Source: Lacrimispora celerecrescens (GTDB taxonomy: Bacteria > Bacillota > Clostridia > Lachnospirales > Lachnospiraceae). From it: 64,000 bases of DNA. The position numbers were made by a program, and so were the translations under genes. The first letter of the stretch is position 1; the number at the start of each line of letters is the position of its first letter. The stretch covers positions 62,036 through 126,035 of the forward strand of contig NZ_JPME01000010.1 of assembly GCF_000732605.1 (NCBI RefSeq). The letters are read 5' to 3'. The notes below the pieces were generated by a model. It was not told where the DNA came from, did not search any database, and worked only from the letters and a program-made list of their open reading frames with translations. Shown here in pieces: positions 17,442 through 26,147 of this stretch.

Positions 17442-19415
17442 TTAAAATTGATCTCTTCTTAAAATATGCTTACACCCGATATAAGTCAATCCAAAATAAA
17501 CGCCATAAATAAAAACAATAAACAACGCCGGGATAAAAACGCTATCCATCACATTCACACGTTCAAAGGCCATCATTACATTATTTACAGCAGTAAGCCC
17601 AACAATGGAATGAACAATTCCAAGTATAAAAGGAAGTAAAAAGTAACAAAGTATTTGTACAAACAATGCTCTGTCCAGCATTTTCTTTTCAGCACCCAGC
17701 TTCCTTAACAGTGCATAACGCTCCTTGTTATCCGATGCCTGGGCAAGCTGCTGGATTGCAAGAATTGCCGCGCAGGCAACCATAAACACAATGCCAAGAT
17801 AAATGGCTAAAAAAGATATGATGGCTTTCATGGCAAGCGATGAAGCATAGATCTCTTCTCTGCTTGAATAGTACCAAAAGCCCTTTTCCTGATAATCCTC
17901 GCTGTTACTATATTGTTTTAGGTTTTCCTGAAGTTCCTTTGATCCTTCCCCGGTTTTGCATATCATGTTAAGCACCTGATCCGGTGACTTGCTAAGGGTT
18001 TCAGAAAACCCGTCATTTACAACAAACGTAATACCGGAATCACTGTTGGAAAGCTTTATGTTTTGTACTTCCCCGTTTGGCTGGAGCGTTTTACCTCCAA
18101 GGGAGATTGACACATTTCTATCAAGGAACTGCTGCGCAGCATGCTGGTAAACGTCGCCGGTCGCAACAATGAAATATCCATTTCCAGGAAGATCGGCTTT
18201 TTCCATTCCCTGCATTTCTAAAAACTTCTGGTAATCAGAAAACATAACAAAATCGAGGCCGCGTTTCCCTATATCAAAGGACAGGGAAGAATAATCAACC
18301 GGAAAATCCTTGTAATGAAGGTCCCCGCGGTAAATACTATATTCATGGCTAATTGCATCAATACCTTTTATTGACATAGGCAGGCTTTCATATATGGTCT
18401 TATAATTCCCTTTCCCATCGCCATAAAAACTGACATCATAGGGTGCAGTCTCCTTTAAATTGGCTGACAGAATATTTTTCATGCTGTAACCGGTTGAAAA
18501 AATACCGATTACCAGAAGCAAGACAATGCTGACCACGGATATGGATATAAAATTTGTGTTGATCTTACTGGTGAGCTGACGGGTTACAAACATGGTCAGG
18601 TTTTTATAATAAAGCTTTTTATTTGATTGTATCAGCTTTGTAAGTATTCCCGAAAGAGAAAAGAAAAACAGTAACGAACCGGCCGTTCCTAAAATAATGG
18701 ACCAAAGGAAGATACGGTTAATATTAATAATTCCATTTTTCAAAACCAATGCATAGGCGGTTCCTAAGAAAACAATGGATACCAGGAAAACCAGAACCGA
18801 TAATTTGGTACTTCTAATTTTTAAGCTTTCATTTTTCCGGCCGCCGTAGATCAAGTCAATCAGTTTATACTTGCTGACTGTAATTGTATTGAAAATGATT
18901 ACGGTCAAAAAAATAACTGCGAAATATAGGCTACTTTTCACCGCTGCATCTGGTGAAAATATGAATTTATAGGCGGTCATGTCTGCCTCAAATATTTTAG
19001 CAGTGAACACAGACATAAACTGGGAGCCGAAAACACCGATGATCAGCCCTGCAATTAAAGCAATAAGTCCCATGAGAAATGTTTCAGATACAAGAATGGC
19101 AGAAATTTTACCTTTGCTCATCCCCAGAGTCATGTAAATACCCATTTCTTTTTTACGGCGTCTGATAAAAAAACTGTTTGCATATACGATCAAAAAACCC
19201 AGGATCACTGCAACAAACACAGATATGACTGATAATATCTTTCTAAGTGCAATCATAGAATCGGTCAGTATTTCCGTCACAACCATGATATCCTGCTGCG
19301 CATAGATGGAGTTAAACATATAAAAGATTGAAACGCCAAATACAAGAGTGAAAAAATATACCGTGTAATCCTGCATGCTTTTTCCGACATTTTTAAAAAC
19401 AAGCTTAGTCAGCAC
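17442..19415 (-). CDS. FtsX-type ABC permease, BceB-like
   Basis: A 657-residue permease of the peptide-resistance (Peptide-7) class. Four hydrophobic segments occur in the first 230 residues, two more near 230-320, a large extracellular loop spans about residues 320-510, and four segments close the protein. MGIYMTLGMSKGKISAIL and the late RYALLRKLGAEKKMLDRAL are the two FtsX coupling-helix regions. Such transporters detoxify and sense cell-wall-active peptides such as bacitracin or lantibiotics. It starts at GTG 19415 within the 3' end of the ATPase gene (11-bp overlap), with GGAGGTGAT as ribosome binding site. Confidence 0.92.
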   Translation of the reverse strand: MLTKLVFKNVGKSMQDYTVYFFTLVFGVSIFYMFNSIYAQQDIMVVTEILTDSMIALRKILSVISVFVAVILGFLIVYANSFFIRRRKKEMGIYMTLGMSKGKISAILVSETFLMGLIALIAGLIIGVFGSQFMSVFTAKIFEADMTAYKFIFSPDAAVKSSLYFAVIFLTVIIFNTITVSKYKLIDLIYGGRKNESLKIRSTKLSVLVFLVSIVFLGTAYALVLKNGIININRIFLWSIILGTAGSLLFFFSLSGILTKLIQSNKKLYYKNLTMFVTRQLTSKINTNFISISVVSIVLLLVIGIFSTGYSMKNILSANLKETAPYDVSFYGDGKGNYKTIYESLPMSIKGIDAISHEYSIYRGDLHYKDFPVDYSSLSFDIGKRGLDFVMFSDYQKFLEMQGMEKADLPGNGYFIVATGDVYQHAAQQFLDRNVSISLGGKTLQPNGEVQNIKLSNSDSGITFVVNDGFSETLSKSPDQVLNMICKTGEGSKELQENLKQYSNSEDYQEKGFWYYSSREEIYASSLAMKAIISFLAIYLGIVFMVACAAILAIQQLAQASDNKERYALLRKLGAEKKMLDRALFVQILCYFLLPFILGIVHSIVGLTAVNNVMMAFERVNVMDSVFIPALFIVFIYGVYFGLTYIGCKHILRRDQF

Positions 19416-20169
19416 TTAAATCACCTCCAAGAAGGGCCATAACCTCCATGATCCGGTCAAAAAATTCCTTGCGTGATTCATTTCCCCGGATAAGCTCATT
19501 AAACAGCTTTCCGTCTTTGATGAACAAAATGCGTTTGCAATAGCTGGCAGTAAATGCATCATGGGTTACCATTAAAATAGCAGCATTTATCTGCTCATTT
19601 AAATTTTTGAAGCTTTCCAAAAGCATCTTTGCAGACTTAGAATCCAGGGCTCCGGTAGGTTCATCGGCAAGAATCAGGGTCGGATTTGTAATGATGGCTC
19701 TTGCTGCAGCTACACGCTGCTTTTGGCCGCCTGACATCTGATATGGGTACTTTTGCAATACCTCCGTAATGTTTAAAAGGGAGGCAGCCTGGTGGATCCG
19801 CTCATCCATTTCTCCTGCTGGAGCTTTCATAATTGCCAGGGCCAGGGCAATATTTTCATGGGCAGTCAGGGTATCTAAAAGATTAAAGTCCTGAAAAATA
19901 AAGCCAAGCTTTTCACGTCTGAACTTTGATAAAGCTTCTGCTTTCATCTCAGTGACATCCATTCCATCTATAAAAATATGACCTGAGGTCGCATCATCAA
20001 TGGTGGAAACACAATTAAGAATGGTGGTTTTTCCACTGCCCGATGCCCCCATAATACCGATATATTCTCCTTCTAAAACATTGAAGCTGATATTGTCAAC
20101 AGCCTTTGTGACATTCCCTTTATTACCGTAATATTTCTGAAGGTTCTCAACCTTTAAGATTGTATTCAT
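19405..20169 (-). CDS. ABC transporter ATP-binding protein, BceA-like
   Basis: A 254-residue ATPase with Walker [10 protein letters not shown], the Q-loop [13 protein letters not shown], signature [15 protein letters not shown], Walker [13 protein letters not shown] and the H-loop VTHDAF. Sequence layout matches the MacB/BceA group that works with FtsX-type permeases. It overlaps the permease gene, so the two are translationally linked, and sits 17 bp after TraX. It should drive the BceB-type resistance transporter, under control of the BceRS pair at 22555-24224. Confidence 0.95.
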   Translation of the reverse strand: MNTILKVENLQKYYGNKGNVTKAVDNISFNVLEGEYIGIMGASGSGKTTILNCVSTIDDATSGHIFIDGMDVTEMKAEALSKFRREKLGFIFQDFNLLDTLTAHENIALALAIMKAPAGEMDERIHQAASLLNITEVLQKYPYQMSGGQKQRVAAARAIITNPTLILADEPTGALDSKSAKMLLESFKNLNEQINAAILMVTHDAFTASYCKRILFIKDGKLFNELIRGNESRKEFFDRIMEVMALLGGDLSAD

Positions 20170-20186
20170 ATTGTCTATCCTCTCCC

Positions 20187-20999
20187 CTAGTATTTAGAAA
20201 TTATATTGGCTAAAATTGTAAAAATATAGATATGGGCCGGATAAAAGGCATAAAAGAAATATTTCATTCCACGGCCCTTTTGCTTATTGTAAAGCAGCAT
20301 AAATGGTAAAGCAAATACCATGCACCACTGGATGTTATCCAAAAACATGCTTTCCACACCGATCTCAGGGTTATAACCCATTGCAAAGACTAAAATACTG
20401 AGCACCAGATAAAATATACCTATTTTCTTTTTATCCTGGTTGCATAAATATAATCCGACGCCTAAAACAACCAGTATAATACCGCCTTCACAGAATAAGA
20501 GAGAGGGGACAAAGAACATTATTCCTCTTACCATAAAAAATAAGCTGGGATTAGACATGGTCATAAAAATAATGATACTGCTGAAAACAGGAACAAGCAT
20601 TAAAAATATATATTGCAGAAATGGACGATTCTCTTTCCTGCATACAGAAATACGCTGAATACTGAATATGATCAGGCATATTACAAACAGTGTGGAAAAT
20701 ATATTATTTATGACAATACCCCCATTAGGCAACGGGAAATATTGATTAATCAGATCATTGCCAAAGTTCATAAATACAAATCCAAACCATAAACGCATTA
20801 AATATTTTACCGGGTTTCTTGTGTATCTCATGCCATTTGCCGTAGCAAAGATGAATAAAGGTGCTGATAATCTGCCCAGCATGGTAAACCACAGGGGAAC
20901 TTGGAAAACACCTGTAAAAATATAGTGAATATGATCGAATACCATGAGCACCAAAGCAATTATTTTAATCTGAAAACTATTTAATCCTTTTTGTAACAT
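20187..20999 (-). CDS. TraX family membrane protein (putative acyltransferase)
   Basis: A 270-residue membrane protein with about eight hydrophobic segments. It begins with LNSFQIKIIALVLMVFDHIHYIF, the K-x-x-A-x-x-x-M-x-x-D-H pattern of TraX, and continues with RLSAPLFIFATANGMRYT. TraX acetylates F-pilin in Gram-negative bacteria; in Firmicutes TraX-like proteins have no established substrate. Here it is the first gene of an operon with the BceAB-type transporter, which suggests a part in cell-surface modification under antibiotic stress (inference). ATG at 20999 follows AGGAG. Confidence 0.87.
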   Translation of the reverse strand: MLQKGLNSFQIKIIALVLMVFDHIHYIFTGVFQVPLWFTMLGRLSAPLFIFATANGMRYTRNPVKYLMRLWFGFVFMNFGNDLINQYFPLPNGGIVINNIFSTLFVICLIIFSIQRISVCRKENRPFLQYIFLMLVPVFSSIIIFMTMSNPSLFFMVRGIMFFVPSLLFCEGGIILVVLGVGLYLCNQDKKKIGIFYLVLSILVFAMGYNPEIGVESMFLDNIQWCMVFALPFMLLYNKQKGRGMKYFFYAFYPAHIYIFTILANIISKY

Positions 21000-21033
21000 T
21001 TATGATCTCCTTTTCTATTTCTAACTTATGTCT

Positions 21034-21039
21034 ATTATA
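21034..21039 (-). promoter_or_regulatory. -10 element of the TraX-BceAB promoter
   Basis: TATAAT on the minus strand, 35 bp ahead of the TraX start codon. The -35 position reads TGGCTG, a poor match, as expected for a promoter that needs an activator. The conserved 27-bp site ends 32 bp further upstream. Confidence 0.6.
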
Positions 21040-21071
21040 ATTCCATCTGCCTCTGTCAGCCATTGATTTTG

Positions 21072-21098
21072 CTTACAGGGAACGAACATTTTTGTCAC
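21072..21098 (-). promoter_or_regulatory. Putative BceR-type activator site 1
   Basis: A 27-bp imperfect inverted repeat. On the minus strand it reads GTGACA, then 15 bases containing TGTTCGTT, then TGTAAG. It matches a second copy at 21886-21912 upstream of the GT51 gene. It lies 32 bp upstream of its -10 element. The T-K-ACA / GTAA ends resemble BceR-type sites known from Bacillus (TNACA...TGTAA), though with wider spacing. Confidence 0.6.
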
Positions 21099-21186
21099 TT
21101 TTCATTATACCGTGAAAAGCAATGAGCTAAACGCCGTAAAGAGGCATATGGCAAATGCAACACGATAATTGATTCACATCTATCTA

Positions 21187-21816
21187 TTATACCGGAATCG
21201 CTTTGTAAGCATTGGGGTTGTAGTTATTTGGACTTTTAATTGTCCAGACAAGGGCTTTGATCTGCGTAGTTGTCAACTCTAATGGCTCAACACCGTAATA
21301 GTGATTCGCCGCTTGTTTTAGTCCATAGCATCCTTCTCCGAAGTAAGCAATATTACAATAGAGTTCCAGTATTTCATCTTTTGTAAGATCTCTTTCAAGC
21401 TGAAAAGCAACAAATAACTCTGCCACCTTCCGCTCATATTTCTTTTCAAAAGAAAAGTACATATTTTTTGCAAGCTGCTGGGTGATGGTGCTCCCCCCTT
21501 GCACAAAGCTTCCTGCGATCAGATTGTTTGCCATGGCCCTTGCTGTCGCAATGGGATCAAAGCCGAAATGATAGTAAAAACGTTTATCTTCTGAATTTAA
21601 CACCTGCTCTTTATATCCTTCGGGTATCTCATCAAATGTAATATAACCATTTTGCTGTTTAAGCTCCTCTATTCTATCCGGCACGCTTATGGAATCTGTC
21701 GCATTCCTATACATTTCATATCCGGCAGAAACCATAGGAGATATTTTTACACTACCCATAAGGAAGCTGATGACAGCAAGTAACAATATACTGATACTAA
21801 TTGTTTTATTTTTCAT
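21187..21816 (-). CDS. Monofunctional peptidoglycan glycosyltransferase (GT51)
   Basis: A 209-residue protein with one N-terminal membrane helix (about residues 4-24) and a GT51 domain. Conserved motifs: NSEDKRFYYHFGFDPIAT with the catalytic Glu, GGSTITQQLAKN, RKVAELFVAFQLERDLTKDEILELYCN and YFGEGCYGLKQAA. It polymerises lipid II into glycan strands and has no transpeptidase domain. ATG at 21816 has AGGAGT seven bases ahead; a TTG one codon earlier is too close. Its promoter carries the same 27-bp site as TraX-BceAB, so it is probably co-induced with that defence operon. Confidence 0.9.
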   Translation of the reverse strand: MKNKTISISILLLAVISFLMGSVKISPMVSAGYEMYRNATDSISVPDRIEELKQQNGYITFDEIPEGYKEQVLNSEDKRFYYHFGFDPIATARAMANNLIAGSFVQGGSTITQQLAKNMYFSFEKKYERKVAELFVAFQLERDLTKDEILELYCNIAYFGEGCYGLKQAANHYYGVEPLELTTTQIKALVWTIKSPNNYNPNAYKAIPV

Positions 21817-21847
21817 CAAAATTACTCCTTTCGTGTTTTGCTTCCTC

Positions 21848-21853
21848 AGTATA
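21848..21853 (-). promoter_or_regulatory. -10 element of the GT51 promoter
   Basis: TATACT on the minus strand, with a poor -35 (TGGTTC). The distance to the upstream 27-bp site is 32 bp, exactly as at the TraX promoter. Confidence 0.55.
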
Positions 21854-21885
21854 ACAGGGAAAGAATCATGGAACCATAGATTTTA

Positions 21886-21912
21886 CTTACGGTAAACGAA
21901 CAAATTTGTAAG
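21886..21912 (-). promoter_or_regulatory. Putative BceR-type activator site 2
   Basis: Second copy of the 27-bp element. On the minus strand it reads CTTACA, 15 bases with TGTTCGTT in the same place, then CGTAAG. It is the better palindrome of the two. Spacing to the -10 is the same as in copy 1. Confidence 0.6.
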
Positions 21913-21918
21913 ATAAAA

Positions 21919-21959
21919 AGGCTGTATGCTCCCGCATAGGGAACATACAGCCTTTTTTT
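21919..21959. terminator. Bidirectional-looking terminator after the VOC gene
   Basis: AGGCTGTATG-TCCC pairs with GGGA-CATACAGCCT around a GCATA loop. T-runs follow on both strands (seven T on plus, five on minus). It closes the minus-strand VOC gene whose stop is at 21990. Confidence 0.75.
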
Positions 21960-21989
21960 GTTGGCACACGACTTCGCTAGCCTCATTCT

Positions 21990-22457
21990 TTAGGTTTGAT
22001 TTATCTGTCTCCAGCTTTGCAGTTCAAGAATATTGCCTTCAGGGTCCCGCGCATAAACAAATACCGCTTCTTTGCCGTTTGGGTAAGCCGCAGTAACCAA
22101 CTCTCCGAAGTTACTTCCTCCCGCCCTAATGACTTCTGCCAAGGTTGCTTCCACATCATCCACTTCAAAAGCTATATGTGCAATTCCCGGGCGGTTAATC
22201 TCCGAAGGTATAGTTCCTTCCAGCTTGTCGTATGAAAATATTTCGAGCGTCGGGTGGTCTTCTACGTATCCTGGCAAAAGAAGATGCTCTCCTGTAATAT
22301 GTGCATCATTCAGTCCTGTTAGTCCGTCTAACCACACCCCTCGCAGGTCACGTGTTTCATTGATGCTTTTGCAGTGAAACACCTTTTTATAAAAATCAAT
22401 CAGTTTGTTTGCATCTTTAGCAATAATATTTGTGTGTACATAACGAAACATGACCAT
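21990..22457 (-). CDS. VOC family protein (glyoxalase/dioxygenase-like)
   Basis: A 155-residue vicinal-oxygen-chelate protein: FRYVHTNIIAKDANKLIDFYKKVF, the central IAHIAFEVDDVEATL with a metal-ligand-type His, and VYARDPEGNILELQSW with the final Glu. This matches the lactoylglutathione-lyase-like branch with His and Glu ligands; substrate unknown. Start is ATG 22457 (after GAGGGGG) or ATG 22451; the ribosome binding site does not decide. It is placed between the GT51 gene and the BceRS pair without the shared 27-bp site. Confidence 0.87.
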   Translation of the reverse strand: MVMFRYVHTNIIAKDANKLIDFYKKVFHCKSINETRDLRGVWLDGLTGLNDAHITGEHLLLPGYVEDHPTLEIFSYDKLEGTIPSEINRPGIAHIAFEVDDVEATLAEVIRAGGSNFGELVTAAYPNGKEAVFVYARDPEGNILELQSWRQINQT

Positions 22458-22554
22458 TATTCCCCCTCTTCTGTCTTAAATAATAATTTTCTACTTATCT
22501 CTGCTTCAAACTTAATTATACTGCACGGCTCCGCGTATATGAAAGCGGAACCCT

Positions 22555-23565
22555 TTACTGTAGAAATGACTGCCTGTCTTTTGGAAATATTATATGAATT
22601 GTTGTACCGTTGCCGACAGATGACTGGGCTTCCAATCCCAGATACATCTTATTACAAAGTTCTTTGCAAAGGTACAGGCCGATCCCAGTAGATTTGGCGA
22701 ACGCTCTTCCATTTTCTCCCGTAAATCCCTTTTCAAACACTCTCCCAAGGTCGCTTTCAGATATGCCGATTCCATTATCCCGGATAGAAAGAATGATATT
22801 CTCCTGGTTTTCTGAAGCAGAAAACCATAGAGTCAAGGCATCCTCTTTATATTTGATACTGTTTGCTATTATCTGTCCAATGATAAAATCCAGCCACTTT
22901 TCATCAGCATAAACCGTATAATCAAGATTGTCCAGTTTCACCTGCGCACCGCATCCTATCAGCTGTTTTGAATGTTTCTTAACAGCAGCCTTCACCAAGC
23001 TGTCAAGAGAAAGTCTTCTGATACTGTAGTCAGACGCCACGTTTTTGCTCCGGGCATAATAAAGAGCCTGTTCAATATAAGAATCCACCCGTACTGTTTC
23101 CTCGGATATTTTCTTAGTTATGTCATTGCGGTTGTTCTGACAGATAAGGTCGATGCAGGAAATAGGGATCTTTATCTCATGGATCCATGTTTCAATATAT
23201 TCCCGGTATTCATCCTGGGATATCTTATAGGAGGCAATCTCATCGTTCATGGCTTTTGTAACATGCTTAAGAATCTCGCATAAAACTTCCGCTTCAGCGA
23301 AATTAGGTGCCTCTAATAGGGAAGCGATATACTGCTTTTGCTCCATTGATTCCAGCGTTTTATTTAGTCTATTATAATATCTGCTGCGAATCAGGTATTC
23401 GTATGCCAATGCAGCGAAAGAGATGAAGACAATGGTCAGGCAAATAAGTATTGTGGCATAGCGACTGATATGGTAGACATCTAACATTAAAACTAAAAAA
23501 ACAATGATAAAGCTTTGCGCCAGTAAAAACAGGATCTTATCTTTCAAAAAGCTTGATAAATTCAT
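22555..23565 (-). CDS. Intramembrane-sensing histidine kinase, BceS-like
   Basis: A 336-residue kinase. Two closely spaced N-terminal helices (about residues 10-60) leave almost no extracellular domain. The phosphoacceptor box is ETWIHEIKIPISCIDL, followed by IIANSIKYK (N box), RDNGIGIS (G1), FEKGFTGENGR and TGIGLYLCKELC (G2). This is the layout of BceS kinases, which receive the signal from a partner BceAB transporter rather than sensing the drug directly. The gene overlaps the regulator gene by four bases. The TraX-BceAB transporter about 2 kb away is the likely partner. Confidence 0.93.
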   Translation of the reverse strand: MNLSSFLKDKILFLLAQSFIIVFLVLMLDVYHISRYATILICLTIVFISFAALAYEYLIRSRYYNRLNKTLESMEQKQYIASLLEAPNFAEAEVLCEILKHVTKAMNDEIASYKISQDEYREYIETWIHEIKIPISCIDLICQNNRNDITKKISEETVRVDSYIEQALYYARSKNVASDYSIRRLSLDSLVKAAVKKHSKQLIGCGAQVKLDNLDYTVYADEKWLDFIIGQIIANSIKYKEDALTLWFSASENQENIILSIRDNGIGISESDLGRVFEKGFTGENGRAFAKSTGIGLYLCKELCNKMYLGLEAQSSVGNGTTIHIIFPKDRQSFLQ

Positions 23566-24224
23566 ATCATATACCCCTGTCCACGTTTGGTCTTAATAAA
23601 ATCTGCAGCACCGATTTCTTCAAGTTTTTTACGCAAGCGGTTGACATTAACTGTCAGTGTATTGTCATCGACGAATTCATCCGACTGCCAAAGCTCATCC
23701 ATCAAATCATCCCGTGAAATGATGCTGTTTGCATTTTGCATTAAAACAGAGAGAATACGCAATTCATTTTTCGTAAGCTCAGCCTCTTTGCTTTCGTAAT
23801 ATACTGTGCTTTTTGCCATTGATAATGTTAAGCCCTTATATTCTACTTCTGATGAATAATTCTTCTGGTTGGTGCGTTTGAGTATTGCGGCGATCCTGGC
23901 AAGTAGGATTTGAATGTTATAGGGTTTTGTTATAAAATCATCTGCACCCAGATTCATGCTCATCAGTTCATCCATATCATTGTTGCGGCTTGTCACAACC
24001 ATAATCGGTACATCCGATATCTTGCGGATTTCCCTGCATACATGATACCCATCATAATAAGGGAGATTGATATCAAGCAAAATTAAATCTGCATTTGAAT
24101 CCACGGCCTCAGATATAATGTTTTTAAAGTTATCACTTGTTTCACAAGAATAGTTATAGCTTTCCAGCAGCGAAATTAATTCTGTTCTTAGAACGATATC
24201 GTCTTCAATAATAAACAGCTTCAT
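23562..24224 (-). CDS. OmpR-family response regulator, BceR-like
   Basis: A 220-residue regulator. Receiver domain residues 1-115: acidic pair IEDD, phosphoacceptor in LILLDINLPYYDG, VVTSRN, and the switch Lys in FITKPYN. A winged-helix DNA-binding domain follows with SRDDLMDELWQSDEFVDDNTLTVNVNRLRKKL and TKRGQGYMI. This matches the BceR/VirR group. It probably binds the paired 27-bp sites at 21072-21098 and 21886-21912. ATG at 24224 follows GGAGGTGAT. No copy of that site is seen upstream of its own gene, so it may not be autoregulated. Confidence 0.93.
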   Translation of the reverse strand: MKLFIIEDDIVLRTELISLLESYNYSCETSDNFKNIISEAVDSNADLILLDINLPYYDGYHVCREIRKISDVPIMVVTSRNNDMDELMSMNLGADDFITKPYNIQILLARIAAILKRTNQKNYSSEVEYKGLTLSMAKSTVYYESKEAELTKNELRILSVLMQNANSIISRDDLMDELWQSDEFVDDNTLTVNVNRLRKKLEEIGAADFIKTKRGQGYMI

Positions 24225-24276
24225 ATTGAAATCACCTCCAGATTCTTATTTATCATTTTGACACCATATTTGTTGC

Positions 24277-24777
24277 TTATAATAGTTTTGCCATATAATA
24301 TTCGTCCACATATGTTCCATCTACTACCATGGAATTTCTTTTGATCCCTTCTACAACAAAACCATTTTTTTCGTAGAGGTGTTTTGCGGTATCATTGATA
24401 CACATTACCGTTAGTTCAAGTCTGGTAACCCCTTTCTCACTAGCCCATATGTCCAGCTGTTTGAAAAAAGAGGTACCGATCCCTTGCCGCTGATAAGATG
24501 CACGAATGCCCACAACGATATATGCAGAATGTTTTACTCTTTTAAAAATGCCTTTTTGCGCAGATATATATCCAACGATTTCATGATCTGCTTCGGCAAC
24601 TAAAAACAGATTATTGCCTGTGACAGTTTCATTGATGGTAGATTTTATTCTATCGATATTTTTCGTCCGCTCATTCGGCTCGTACATCATGTATTTTGTC
24701 TCAGAATCCAGCGCAGACATCATTTGCCAAAGTGATTCAGCGTCGTTTTCTTCAATAGGTCTGACGATAACACCCAT
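24277..24777 (-). CDS. GNAT family N-acetyltransferase
   Basis: A 166-residue single-domain acetyltransferase: EIVGYISAQKG strand, acetyl-CoA motif YIVVGIRASYQRQGIGTSFF, then LELTVMCINDTAKHLYEKNGF, the common ending of RimI/PhiNAT-like proteins. Substrate unknown. ATG at 24777 follows GAGGAGG. It may be cotranscribed with the DUF6506 gene 37 bp upstream. Confidence 0.9.
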   Translation of the reverse strand: MGVIVRPIEENDAESLWQMMSALDSETKYMMYEPNERTKNIDRIKSTINETVTGNNLFLVAEADHEIVGYISAQKGIFKRVKHSAYIVVGIRASYQRQGIGTSFFKQLDIWASEKGVTRLELTVMCINDTAKHLYEKNGFVVEGIKRNSMVVDGTYVDEYYMAKLL

Positions 24778-24814
24778 AAAATCTTATACCTCCTCTTTTG
24801 TAAACGGTACTGCT

Positions 24815-25123
24815 TCATCGACTAAAGTTTGAAAAGAAATCAGCAAACAACTGATCCTGTTCAGGCTTATGAGTGACATAGCCTATAGCGATTCTATTGT
24901 TTGTCAGTTCAATCAACTTTTGTGCACCTTCTTCGCCAAATGCACCGCATAGTTCAACAGCGCCAACCCCTTCACTTTCTAAGAAAGTAATCTTATCACA
25001 GGCTTCTTTGAAGTTCTTAACTGTAACAATATAGCTGATTTGTTTCTCTGTCTCAAAACAAGCCTGATGTACCGCCGGATTATAGTGACTTCCCATCAAT
25101 AAAAAAGCGAATTTTTTCTTCAT
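24815..25123 (-). CDS. DUF6506 family protein
   Basis: A 102-residue soluble protein matching the small DUF6506 family: an opening KKKFAFLLMGSHYNPAVHQ, a centre FKEACDKITFLESEGVGAVELCGAFGEEGAQKL, and an end IGYVTHKPEQDQLFADFF. The conserved ELCGAFGE motif with its Cys and Glu suggests a catalytic or ligand site, but no function is known to me. ATG at 25123 follows AAGGAG. Confidence 0.75.
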   Translation of the reverse strand: MKKKFAFLLMGSHYNPAVHQACFETEKQISYIVTVKNFKEACDKITFLESEGVGAVELCGAFGEEGAQKLIELTNNRIAIGYVTHKPEQDQLFADFFSNFSR

Positions 25124-25211
25124 ATTATTTTCTCCTTATATATAATTTGTAATCCAAAACTGTCCGATGCCCACTCCCAATGCCGGCGATTCAGCAGCAA
25201 ATATCAATAAA

Positions 25212-25250
25212 GCCTGAAAGATATCATCTTGATATCTCCCAGGCCTTTTT
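25212..25250. terminator. Hairpin terminator between methyltransferase and DUF6506 genes
   Basis: GCCTG...CAGGC enclosing AGATATCA/TGATATCT with an internal loop. The plus strand has CTTTTTCATTTT after the stem, the minus strand CTTTATT. It lies about 105 bp downstream of the minus-strand methyltransferase gene, so a weak minus-strand terminator is the likely role. Confidence 0.5.
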
Positions 25251-25354
25251 CATTTTAAAACTGTGAGTTCTCTCTTGGTCCCAGACCTTTTAAACTGGTA
25301 TTATTATATATTTTATTAGACCATTCGTCAATGTTCTTTGCATTGGGATCATTT

Positions 25355-26113
25355 TTATTTCACTGCTACGGCTTCAAAAGTGATCATATCTTCAGATGAT
25401 GATGGATATTTTCCCAATTTATAATCTGAAGAAATCTTGATATCTTTAAATCCGACGCTTTCAAGCACTAACCGAAACTCTTCCACTCCATACCACCGTA
25501 ACGGAAAATGCTCTAATTCCGTCTGCAAAAGCACGCCATCACGCCATTTTTCATATCGTCCATGAGAAATTGTATATTGATTGATATAGTCAACCTCTAC
25601 AATTTTATTTTCTAATGTAATGATATCCCCATTGGAACATTCCCAAGTTCTTGTGGATACTATCCCTGTTGATATTTTATTTTGCAAAAATATGTCTACA
25701 ATTAGCCGGCCGCCGTCAGATAGATGCTCATAAAAGTTTTTTAAAGCTTTTATAGAATCAGCTCTTTTGTACAATAAAAGAAATGTTCCCGTCGGTACGA
25801 TAATAGCATCGTATTTTGTATCCAGAGAAAAAGACTCCATCTTTTCTTCAAAAAGTTTAGGATCCAGGCCTCTCTTTTTGCAGTTCTCATGACAGATACC
25901 CAGCATATCCTTTGAACTGTCAAAACCTTCGACATGGAATCCTTTTTCTAAAAGGGGGATCAACATTCGTCCGGTTCCTGTCGCAGGCTCAAGAACCGGT
26001 CCTTTACATGACTTTAGCCTATCCGTATAAAATTCGATATCTCCAAAAGAATGGCCCACAGGCTTATCCATTTCATATACTTCGGAAGACAATCTACCAT
26101 AATAGTTCAACAT
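25355..26113 (-). CDS. Class I SAM-dependent methyltransferase
   Basis: A 252-residue methyltransferase. Motif I is GPVLEPATGTGRMLIPLLEKG (EPATGTGR, a variant of the usual ExGxGxG), followed by VEGFDSSKDML and a motif IV-like YDAIIVPTGTFLLL. A late IVDIFLQNK segment fits the Methyltransf_25 group. Substrate unknown. ATG at 26113 follows AAAGGTGAT. It is 34 bp downstream of the AraC-GyrI regulator and may be part of its regulon. Confidence 0.86.
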   Translation of the reverse strand: MLNYYGRLSSEVYEMDKPVGHSFGDIEFYTDRLKSCKGPVLEPATGTGRMLIPLLEKGFHVEGFDSSKDMLGICHENCKKRGLDPKLFEEKMESFSLDTKYDAIIVPTGTFLLLYKRADSIKALKNFYEHLSDGGRLIVDIFLQNKISTGIVSTRTWECSNGDIITLENKIVEVDYINQYTISHGRYEKWRDGVLLQTELEHFPLRWYGVEEFRLVLESVGFKDIKISSDYKLGKYPSSSEDMITFEAVAVK

Positions 26114-26147
26114 CCTTTATCACCTTTCTTCCATAATTATTATGTAA

